Assembly: GCA_009926815.1 (NCBI GenBank)
Contig: RFOC01000131.1
Coordinates: 1 to 5,857, forward strand
Origin: Planctomycetota bacterium
Lineage (GTDB): Bacteria > Planctomycetota > Phycisphaerae > Phycisphaerales > SM1A02
DNA: 5,857 nucleotides
Direction: 5' to 3'
Below the pieces are notes generated by a model. The model saw nothing but the letters and a program-made list of their open reading frames with translations. It did not search any database and was not told the origin of the DNA. The first letter of the stretch is position 1. Each line of letters starts with the position of its first letter. Both the position numbers and the translations under genes were made by a program. Shown piece after piece: positions 1 to 5,374 of the stretch.

Positions 1-468
1 CATGTGCACCTCGTCGATGATGTAGATGCGGTACGGGCTGCGAGCCGGCGCGATGCCCGCCTTGCCGATCAGGTCCCGGGCGTCGTCCACGCCGCGGTTG
101 CTGGCGCCGTCGATCTCGATCACGTCGAGATCCTCGCCCCGCAGGATGCCGTCGCCCACGGCCTCCGACTGCTGCAGGTCCTTCGGCGCGTTCAGGGCCC
201 GCGCGAAGACGCGGGCCATGCTGGTCTTGCCCACGCCGCGCGTGCCGCAGAAGAGGTAGGCATGGGCCGTGCGGCCCATGGCGATGGCGTTCTGCAGGGT
301 GCGGGCGATGTTCTCCTGCCCGATCAGTTCATCGAAGCTGCGGCTGCGGTAGCGCCGGGCGAGCACGGTGTAGCCCCGGGGCGACTCCGCGGGCTGCTCC
401 GCGCCGGCAATGAGGAAGCCCTCGGCAGGCTGCTCGGCCGGCGGGTTGTCCTTGCTCTTGCGGGCCAC
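1..468 (-). CDS. dnaX: DNA polymerase III subunit tau/gamma (clamp-loader ATPase), N-terminal part, cut by the left edge
   Basis: DnaX is the ATPase subunit of the clamp loader, which places the sliding clamp on primed DNA in the replisome. The 156 visible residues carry the AAA+ start: the motif YTVLARRYRSRSFDELIGQE (33-52, compare YQVLARKWRP in E. coli), HAYLFCGTRGVGKTS (69-83) with Walker A GTRGVGKT at 75-82, LDVIEIDGASNRGVDDARDL (114-133), and Walker B YIIDEVHM at 149-156, where the window ends. The start is GTG, chosen because AAGGAG sits 5 nt before it. It gives about 30 residues ahead of the usual start, rich in Pro, Glu and Ala. The four zinc-binding cysteines that DnaX normally carries between Walker A and the IEID motif are absent; this stretch (92-113) has no cysteine. 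The SRP RNA gene lies directly upstream. The rest of the gene is outside the window. Family identity is secure. Confidence 0.95.
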   Translation of the reverse strand, partial: MARKSKDNPPAEQPAEGFLIAGAEQPAESPRGYTVLARRYRSRSFDELIGQENIARTLQNAIAMGRTAHAYLFCGTRGVGKTSMARVFARALNAPKDLQQSEAVGDGILRGEDLDVIEIDGASNRGVDDARDLIGKAGIAPARSPYRIYIIDEVHM

Positions 469-473
469 GATTG

Positions 474-479
474 CTCCTT
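474..479 (-). promoter_or_regulatory. Ribosome binding site of dnaX
   Basis: AAGGAG on the minus strand, 5 nt before the GTG start of dnaX. It is the only good Shine-Dalgarno sequence in the window and it decides the GTG start. It lies between the 3' end of the SRP RNA and the dnaX start. Confidence 0.7.
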
Positions 480-490
480 GGACGACGACG

Positions 491-600
491 CGGAGGACGG
501 CCAGGCTGGCGCCGGCGCGGGCGACGCCGCTTATGGCTGCTGCGGTCAAGCCCTGACCAGGTTCACGGGCCGTCCACCCGACGGGCCCGACCGTCCTCCG
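491..600 (-). ncRNA. ffs: Signal recognition particle RNA, small bacterial (4.5S) type
   Basis: This is the RNA of the signal recognition particle, which binds Ffh and directs ribosomes making membrane proteins to the inner membrane. The conserved domain IV is plain to see on the minus strand: GAACCTGGTCAGG, a short apical loop, then CGCAGCAGCCATAAG. These match the asymmetric and symmetric internal loops (CAGG facing AGCA) that Ffh contacts. The ends were set by complementarity: CGGAGGACGG at the 5' end pairs perfectly with CCGTCCTCCG at the 3' end, and the helix continues with six more pairs (two of them G-U) to 16 bp. Further in, the arms pair with small interruptions, giving one rod of 110 nt. 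E. coli 4.5S RNA is 114 nt. The apical loop reads UGAC in place of the usual GGAA. The gene sits 22 nt before dnaX, an arrangement seen in many bacteria. The exact processed ends are inferred. Confidence 0.9.
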
Positions 601-617
601 ACATCGTGAACGGTTCG

Positions 618-647
618 ATGCTAGCGGGCCCGAAGTGACTCGTACAA
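618..647 (-). promoter_or_regulatory. Possible sigma-70-type promoter for ffs (and dnaX)
   Basis: On the minus strand TTGTAC (647-642, four of six matches to the -35 consensus) and TAGCAT (623-618, four of six matches to -10) are 18 nt apart. They would start transcription near 611, about 10 nt before the predicted 5' end of the SRP RNA. That leader would need trimming, as happens with the 4.5S RNA precursor in E. coli. The match is weak and rests on position as much as on sequence. Confidence 0.3.
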
Positions 648-648
648 T
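643..648 (+). promoter_or_regulatory. Possible -10 element for the PIN-TRAM gene
   Basis: TACAAT matches the -10 consensus at five of six positions and lies 9 nt before the ATG at 658. Transcription would start at or within a few bases of that ATG, so the mRNA would be leaderless or nearly so. This fits the lack of any Shine-Dalgarno sequence before the ATG. No convincing -35 hexamer is seen 16-18 nt upstream. The element overlaps the proposed -35 of the divergent ffs promoter. Confidence 0.3.
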
Positions 649-657
649 CGCCGGCCC

Positions 658-1167
658 ATGGAGCAGACCGCCTCCCGAGCCGCGGATGCCCCCGAGCCTG
701 CGACCCCGGCGACCGGAACGCCGGAACCGCAGGGGGATGCGCCCGTGTCCATCCGCCTGGCCCGCGAGGCCCGGTCGAGCCAGCTGCTGCTGCTGGTGAT
801 CCGCGCCATCTTCATGATCCTGGTGGTCACGGTGACGCTGCTCACCGTGAGCAGCACCAAGACGATCGCCGAGTTCGGCTTCAGCACCATCGCCGGCCTG
901 GTGGTGGCCAGCACCGCGGTGGGTCTGCTGGCGGTCGCCATCGACGCGCTGACGCCCAACAAGCGGCTGGCCGGCGTGGTGGGCGTGTACCTGGGCGTCT
1001 GCCTGGGCCTGGTGGGCGCGGTCGCCTTCGGGGCCCTGCTGGACACCATCGCCAAGGCGTGGGAGATCAAGGAATCGGTGGGCATCTATCTCACGCTGGC
1101 CAAGAGCGTGATCGGCCTGGTCCCTCTGCTACCTGAGCATCAGCGTGGTGCTGACCACCAAGGATGA
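658..1167 (+). CDS. PIN-TRAM membrane protein, N-terminal (membrane) half of a frameshifted gene
   Basis: This is the membrane anchor of a YacL-type PIN-TRAM protein. After a Pro/Ala-rich start (1-30) come hydrophobic segments at about 42-63, 74-97, 104-128 and 141 onward, the four-helix layout seen ahead of the PIN domain in this family. TPNKRLAGVVGVYLG (99-113) lies in the loop and third helix. The frame is sound up to Val155. The following 14 residues (PLLPEHQRGADHQG) are out-of-frame translation and do not belong to the protein. One extra C at 1122-1124 is the cause: without it the reading continues into LCYLSISVVLTTKDDFRLV and the nuclease half, for a total of 415 residues. The ATG has no ribosome binding site and a TACAAT lies just before it. 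This should be read together with the entry at 1145-1906 as one gene. Confidence 0.75.
   Translation: MEQTASRAADAPEPATPATGTPEPQGDAPVSIRLAREARSSQLLLLVIRAIFMILVVTVTLLTVSSTKTIAEFGFSTIAGLVVASTAVGLLAVAIDALTPNKRLAGVVGVYLGVCLGLVGAVAFGALLDTIAKAWEIKESVGIYLTLAKSVIGLVPLLPEHQRGADHQG
1122..1124 (+). other. Frameshift site: one extra C in a CCC run
   Basis: The first half of the PIN-TRAM gene reads GTC CCT CTG CTA here. Dropping one C gives GTC CTC TGC TAC CTG AGC, which joins the membrane half to the nuclease half exactly where the fourth helix should continue (VLCYLSIS). The context does not look like a programmed +1 shift: neither the Val nor the Pro anticodon can re-pair after slipping, and no upstream Shine-Dalgarno stimulator or stop codon at the slip site is seen. 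Confidence 0.8.
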
Positions 1168-1906
1168 CTTCCGGCTGGTCATTCCCTATGTCGAGTTCGT
1201 GCGCTCGCGACGGGGCACCCGGCCGTGGCTGCTGGACACGAGCGTGCTGATCGACGGGCGGCTGCCCTCGCTGGCGGGCACCGGCTTCATCGATGCCCCG
1301 CTGGTGGTGCCGCAGTTCGTGATCGACGAGCTGCAGCGGCTGGCCGACAGCGAGGACCGATCCAAGCGAACGCGCGGGCGCCGCGGGCTGGACCTGCTGG
1401 CCCGCCTGCGCGAGAACCCCTACGCCGACCTCAGCGTCCAGTCCTTCCGCGTGTCGGCGGTGAACGTGGACCGCATGCTGATCGAGGCCGCTCGCGGCGA
1501 CAGGCTCCGCATCCTGACGCTCGATGCCAACCTGGTCTCGGTGGCCCGCATCCAGGGGGTGACGGCGCTGAACCTGAACGAGGTGGCCGGAACGCTGCGA
1601 CCCACCCTGCAGCCGGGTGACTCGCTCAGCGTGACGGTGACCAAGCGCGGCGAGGGCGATCGCCAGGGCGTGGGCTACCTGCCCGATGGCACCATGATCG
1701 TGATCGAGGAGGGCCAGTCCCGCATCGGCGCCACGGTGAACGCGGTCGTCACCAACGCGGTGCAGACATCGGCGGGCCGACTGGTCTTCGCGCGCATCGA
1801 GGGCGACGCTCCCTCCACCGTGGCCTCCATGGCCGAGGCCGCCACGCGCCAGGGGCGCGGTGGTCGACGCGGGGACGACGGCCGGAATGCCCCGGACAGA
1901 ACCTAG
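1145..1906 (+). CDS. PIN-TRAM domain protein, C-terminal (nuclease and RNA-binding) half of a frameshifted gene
   Basis: This half holds the PIN nuclease domain and the TRAM domain of a YacL-type protein (B. subtilis YacL is the reference). PIN features are WLLDTSVLIDGRL (28-40), VVPQFVIDELQRLADSED (54-71), KRTRGRRGLDLLARL (74-88), VDRMLIEAA (108-116) and ILTLDANLVSVARIQGV (123-139). The likely metal-binding acids are D31, E62, D109 and D127, so the active site looks complete. From about 151 comes a TRAM domain (LQPGDSLSVTV, GVGYLPDGTMIVIEEG, then QTSAGRLVFARIE near 217), which in other proteins binds RNA. The last 35 residues are low-complexity, rich in Gly, Arg and Asp. Translation in this frame without the first half would have to begin at GTG 1145 or 1148, with no ribosome binding site, so this start is nominal. 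Real coding in this frame begins at 1124. The RNA target is unknown. The stop overlaps that of the convergent gene. Confidence 0.88.
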   Translation: MVLTTKDDFRLVIPYVEFVRSRRGTRPWLLDTSVLIDGRLPSLAGTGFIDAPLVVPQFVIDELQRLADSEDRSKRTRGRRGLDLLARLRENPYADLSVQSFRVSAVNVDRMLIEAARGDRLRILTLDANLVSVARIQGVTALNLNEVAGTLRPTLQPGDSLSVTVTKRGEGDRQGVGYLPDGTMIVIEEGQSRIGATVNAVVTNAVQTSAGRLVFARIEGDAPSTVASMAEAATRQGRGGRRGDDGRNAPDRT

Positions 1907-2925
1907 GCCGCGGACCGGACGCTGAGCACCGCCTCGGCCACGGCTCGCACGCTCGCGGCTGGTGCGTCGGCGGAGGGATCTCGAAGCGCCTCCTCCACCC
2001 TTCGCAGCGCCTCGGGTGGCATGGCCTTCAGGACGCGCTCGGCCGCCCAGGGTTCCAGGCTCAGCAGCAGCTGCGCGATCTCGTGCGGATCTCCGCCCTG
2101 CTCGAGCCGCTCCACCAGCGCCGTGGCGACCAGCGGCGCCTGCTCGGCCACGGAACGGTGCATGGCCATGGAGAGCGTGCCCGCGATCGGATCCTCGTCC
2201 ACCTCGGCCGCCGGCACCACGGGCAGCGTTCCCTGCCGCCGCCGCCACCACCAACCCACGGCCCCGGCGATGGCGGCCAGCGCGGCCACCGTGACCCAGG
2301 TCTCGGCGGCCACCCATGGGGCGCCGGATCGCGCCGGCACCGACGCACTCGGCTCCGGCAACGCGATGGGCCGCGGCGCCACCACCTTGGCGTTGGCCAG
2401 GGCTTCACGGCCCTGCAGGGCGCCGGCCGCATCCAGGCCGGTGGCCCGGGCACGAATGCCCGAGGCTTCGTCGATCACGGTGACATCCTCGGCCTTCAAC
2501 CCGGGAACCGCGGCCGCCAGCAGCGAACCCACCGCATCCACCAGCGGCAGCGGCACCGACCCCTCGCGCATGTGGATGGTCGCCACCGCGGTGACGGGCT
2601 GACCCTTGCCATCGGCCTGCGCCAGCACGGTCACGTCCCGCACGTCAGGCCGGCGGCGAAGCACCTCCTCCACGCGTGACACCGCCGTGCGAAGCCGACG
2701 CTCGCGCGCCTGCTCCTCGGTGAGGAATGGATTGTCCGCGCTCTGGAACCACCCCGGCTCCTCCACCTTGGGAGGCACGGGGGCGGAAACCGCGACCGAC
2801 GGGACGACCTGCGCCGAAGGCTTGAACGCGACCACAGCCAGGGGAAGAGCCGCGAAGAGCGCTGCGGCGATCCAGGCCGCGGGTGCCCGGCGGGCCGATG
2901 CCACGATCGAGGAGAGACTGGTCAC
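1903..2925 (-). CDS. Two-segment membrane protein with a FliF/YscJ-like ring-building domain and a FliG-like tail
   Basis: I do not recognise a named gene. The 340 residues run as follows: a short cytoplasmic start, a membrane segment at 15-34, a Pro/Val-rich linker, a periplasmic domain at about 74-156, a linker, a second membrane segment at about 207-226 followed by RRR, and a cytoplasmic tail. In the periplasmic domain, RRLRTAVSRVEEVLRRRPDV, TAVATIHMREGSVPL and AAAVPGLKAEDVTVIDEASG closely follow the pattern of the second ring-building motif of FliF and SctJ/YscJ (compare VHLVSSAVAGL..NVTLVDQSG in FliF). The tail at 258-314, with EIAQLLLSLEPWAAERVLKAMPPEALRRVEEAL, resembles the N-terminal domain of FliG, which binds FliF. 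FliF itself is about 550 residues and has more domains, so this is a reduced protein, not FliF. Start GTG has GGAGG 10 nt ahead. A role in flagella is not supported by the neighbours; a self-assembling membrane ring or scaffold is an inference. Confidence 0.85.
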   Translation of the reverse strand: MTSLSSIVASARRAPAAWIAAALFAALPLAVVAFKPSAQVVPSVAVSAPVPPKVEEPGWFQSADNPFLTEEQARERRLRTAVSRVEEVLRRRPDVRDVTVLAQADGKGQPVTAVATIHMREGSVPLPLVDAVGSLLAAAVPGLKAEDVTVIDEASGIRARATGLDAAGALQGREALANAKVVAPRPIALPEPSASVPARSGAPWVAAETWVTVAALAAIAGAVGWWWRRRQGTLPVVPAAEVDEDPIAGTLSMAMHRSVAEQAPLVATALVERLEQGGDPHEIAQLLLSLEPWAAERVLKAMPPEALRRVEEALRDPSADAPAASVRAVAEAVLSVRSAA

Positions 2926-2935
2926 GGACGATGGG

Positions 2936-2940
2936 CCTCC
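2936..2940 (-). promoter_or_regulatory. Ribosome binding site of the FliF/FliG-like gene
   Basis: GGAGG on the minus strand, 10 nt before GTG 2925. The spacing is long but usable. It favours this GTG over a TTG near 2996, which would add about 24 residues ahead of the membrane segment. Confidence 0.45.
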
Positions 2941-2999
2941 ATGCCCTTGGGGGTTCGGAACACCCTGTTGTCGGCCCGAGGCCCTCCGGCGATGCAATT

Positions 3000-4505
3000 T
3001 CAGGTCCTGGGGGGTGGGATCTCGGTGGTGACCACCAGGGTTCCCGAGAGGGTCTCGGCCACCCCCTCGCCACGGCGATCGATCATGGCCGGCAGGGCCA
3101 CCACGGGCGACAGCATGGCCAGACCCTTGAGCAGGTTCCGCACCAGGTGCCGGAACACGCCGGCCCGACCACCCGGGCGTGCCACCACCTCGCCGCCGAA
3201 GGCCCTCTTGCCGATGGATCGACCGCCGACGGATTCCTCGATGAAGCCGAAGAGGATGGTGCCCACGGTCATCCAGATGAACGGCAGGCTCTCGGCCAGA
3301 TTGAACGACCAGAGGGGCGGCGTCACCATCTGGGACCACTCGGCGTCGAACGCCAGCCAGGATGCGATGGCGCAGGGCAGCGCATCCATGGCCAGCGCCG
3401 CAAGTCGCGACCCCAGCGGCATGACGTGCCGCAACAGGAACACCGGCTCCGCCGGACTCAGGAACCGGCGAGACAGGATGGGCGCGGCCAGATCGAAGAC
3501 GCTCTCCACCTCCACCCGGCCGAAGGCTCGACGAACCAACCGAACCAGGAAGGCCAGCATGATGCATCCCAGGGAGAGCACCCCCAGCACGGGCAGGTGG
3601 AACCACCGGTCCGCCACCGATGCCTGAGGCTGCAGCAACTCGAAGTCACCGAACGCCGCCGCGGTCGCGTTCGCCTCCGCCCACCAGACCTGGCCCGTCT
3701 GCACCCGCACGGCCGCGAACCCCGTGCCCCAGCCACCCACGGCTGCCTGCTCCGGCATGGACACATCCATCCGCGGCGAGCCCATCTCGACCAGACCCAG
3801 TCTGGGCGGCCGACCTCCGGCGAACGCCAGACGGAGCGCGCCATCCACCGGCTGCACGAGCTGCGTGTTCTGGAGAGGTCGCGGCTGCCAGTTCACCCCG
3901 CTCCCCTCGGCCAGGGCCCATCGCTCCCACACGCCTCCGTCCGCGGCCCGGAGCAGCCACAGGCCATCCTGTGCGGCGACCAGCCTGCAGGCCGAAGCCG
4001 GGACGCCCTCGGGAAGCGGGCGATCGATCCAGCGACCGCCGGCGAGTTCACGCAATCCCTCGGCCGTGATCGCCAGCACGCGATCACCCACCGCCGCAAG
4101 TGCGGGCGAACGGCCGGTCACCAGGCCTGGACTCAGTCGAAGCCCCGGAGGCGAGGTGAACCAGAGACCGCTGGCCGGATTGCGGATGGCGCGTCCACCG
4201 ATCACCTCGCAGCGGCCCGCCGAGGACTCGAAGGCCACCCACACGCGATCCTCGCTCGCGGCCAGGGCCACCGGCCGATCCTCGAAGGTGGCCGCCTGGT
4301 GCACGCCGGATCGGGAACCATCGGCCTGCAGGGCCACATGCTCCAGGAAGAATCGTCGGCCATCGGTCCGGACCCACCAGGCATGCGAGCCGCTGCTGGT
4401 GAAGATCGCGGGCGGCTCGGGCGAGGCTGGAGCCTGCCAGGCCAGCGCGACCAGCAGAAGTGGAAGACACCAGCGGAGCCAGGGCGAGATGGCCGCGGCA
4501 CCCAT
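3000..4505 (-). CDS. RDD-family membrane protein with a large exported N-terminal domain
   Basis: A 501-residue protein of unknown function. Residues 1-28 look like a signal peptide (RWCLPLLLVALAW core, possible cleavage after APA). Residues 30-298 are probably outside the inner membrane and hold repeated short strands with recurring patterns such as DRVWVAFESS, DRVLAITAEG, DGLWLLRAADG and GQVWWAEAN, suggesting a beta-propeller. A membrane segment lies at 301-322. An RDD domain covers about 362-482, with SRLAALAMDAL (366-376), further hydrophobic segments at 366-387 and 404-422, the loop GGRSIGKRAFGGEVV (427-441, compare GQTLGKRLLGLRVV), RNLLKGLAM and the end motif ETLSGTLVV. RDD proteins are multi-pass proteins, some linked to transport or ion exchange; no substrate can be named. 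The start was chosen because ATG overlaps the upstream stop as TGATG. No ribosome binding site is seen, so translation is probably coupled. Confidence 0.87.
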   Translation of the reverse strand: MGAAAISPWLRWCLPLLLVALAWQAPASPEPPAIFTSSGSHAWWVRTDGRRFFLEHVALQADGSRSGVHQAATFEDRPVALAASEDRVWVAFESSAGRCEVIGGRAIRNPASGLWFTSPPGLRLSPGLVTGRSPALAAVGDRVLAITAEGLRELAGGRWIDRPLPEGVPASACRLVAAQDGLWLLRAADGGVWERWALAEGSGVNWQPRPLQNTQLVQPVDGALRLAFAGGRPPRLGLVEMGSPRMDVSMPEQAAVGGWGTGFAAVRVQTGQVWWAEANATAAAFGDFELLQPQASVADRWFHLPVLGVLSLGCIMLAFLVRLVRRAFGRVEVESVFDLAAPILSRRFLSPAEPVFLLRHVMPLGSRLAALAMDALPCAIASWLAFDAEWSQMVTPPLWSFNLAESLPFIWMTVGTILFGFIEESVGGRSIGKRAFGGEVVARPGGRAGVFRHLVRNLLKGLAMLSPVVALPAMIDRRGEGVAETLSGTLVVTTEIPPPRT

Positions 4506-5374
4506 CACGGGTTCGTCGGCCTCAGGTCGCGGACCTGATCGGGATGCAGCACCTCGCGAAGCACCTTCAGGTCGAACATCCGGTCCTTCATCCGCTCGGG
4601 CTCCGTGCCTGGGGCATCCCAGAACACCTCCCACAGCGCATCCTGTCGCTCCGGAACGCGGATCCGCGTGGTGCCCGCGACCTCGGGCCAGGCACCCGGC
4701 GGCAGCCCCGTCACCTGCACGCTCAGCGGGCGCGAATGCTCGGCCTGCAGCAGCACGCTGGACCGTGCGTCGAGCAGCTGCACTTCCATGGGCAACGCAC
4801 CCGGCCCCGCCACCCGGACGCGCGTGGCGGCCCAGGCTCCAAGCGGCCGCTCACGCTTCCACTGGATCCAGCGCGCATCACCCTCGGACGCGGGCTCCAG
4901 GACAGCCGAGGCCGGCCAGGCCGAGACGCCCAGAAGCTCCAGCAGCGTCTCCGGCGCCAGGAACGAGGGCAGGTCCTCCGGCAGCGGATCGCCGCGACGA
5001 CCGATCACCACCTCGGTGGGACGGGCCTCGAGTCGAAAGAACCACCAGGTGGAGGGGTCGGCCCCCGACCAGGCGAATCGCTCACCCAACTTGTCCAGGC
5101 GCAGCGCCATGCGCTCGCCGCCCTCCCGCCAGGCCAGATCCAGTTGCGTCTGCTCGAAGTGATCCCCTGCCTGGTCCTTCCAGCGGATCTCGGCGCTGCC
5201 ACGGCTGGCGAAGTCCTTCAGCGCGGCCACGCGATCCCGCTGGGCCTGCACGAAGGGTTCCGCGCGGACGGGCATGGCGACGCGGGCATCGGCGGAAGAA
5301 GGCGTCGATCGCTCCGGCGCGGCCGCGCAGCCACCGAGCACCGCGGCCAGGGCCAGCACCAGCCGATCACGCAT
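4505..5374 (-). CDS. Lipoprotein with a LolA/LolB-like fold
   Basis: A 289-residue probable lipoprotein. The N-terminus MRDRLVLALAAVLGGC is a short signal peptide with lipobox LGGC, so Cys16 would be lipidated. From about 48 the order of long strands resembles the LolA/LolB fold that carries or receives outer-membrane lipoproteins: ALKDFASRGSAEIRWKDQ, QTQLDLAWREGGERMALRLD, KLGERFAWSGADPSTWWFFR. In this position it may bind lipid or lipoprotein, but the substrate is inferred from the fold only. The ATG at 5374 was chosen over TTG at 5383 because it gives a compact signal peptide and overlaps the upstream stop by 8 nt (ATGCGTGA). No ribosome binding site is visible, which points to coupling. 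Its 3' end shares one base with the start of the RDD gene. From memory, planctomycetes often carry such a lipoprotein after the conserved hypothetical gene found here. Confidence 0.85.
   Translation of the reverse strand: MRDRLVLALAAVLGGCAAAPERSTPSSADARVAMPVRAEPFVQAQRDRVAALKDFASRGSAEIRWKDQAGDHFEQTQLDLAWREGGERMALRLDKLGERFAWSGADPSTWWFFRLEARPTEVVIGRRGDPLPEDLPSFLAPETLLELLGVSAWPASAVLEPASEGDARWIQWKRERPLGAWAATRVRVAGPGALPMEVQLLDARSSVLLQAEHSRPLSVQVTGLPPGAWPEVAGTTRIRVPERQDALWEVFWDAPGTEPERMKDRMFDLKVLREVLHPDQVRDLRPTNP

Noticed and set aside
566..588. Strong inverted repeat (GGGCCCGTC and GACGGCCC) that could be a terminator
   Set aside because: It lies within the 5' arm of the SRP RNA, has no following T run, and the arm also pairs with the 3' arm to form the expected rod. 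At most it is a competing fold.
1..609. Plus-strand open frame of 201 codons opposite dnaX and the SRP RNA
   Set aside because: It covers the complement of clear DnaX motifs and an RNA gene; its product is Ala/Gly/Arg-rich with no domain.
2926..3606. Upstream extension of the FliF/FliG-like frame (to 567 residues)
   Set aside because: The extra residues overlap the RDD coding region in another frame and are compositionally shadow-like. The membrane segment and GGAGG support the GTG at 2925.
2883..4538. Long plus-strand open frame (551 codons) opposite the RDD gene
   Set aside because: Its translation is rich in Arg, Gly, His and Gln with no domain pattern, while the minus strand carries signal peptide, membrane and RDD motifs. 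It is an antisense shadow caused by high GC.
4506..4634. Upstream extension of the RDD protein start by 43 residues
   Set aside because: The added stretch lies inside the lipoprotein gene and has no protein-like pattern. The TGATG overlap and signal peptide fit the start at 4505.
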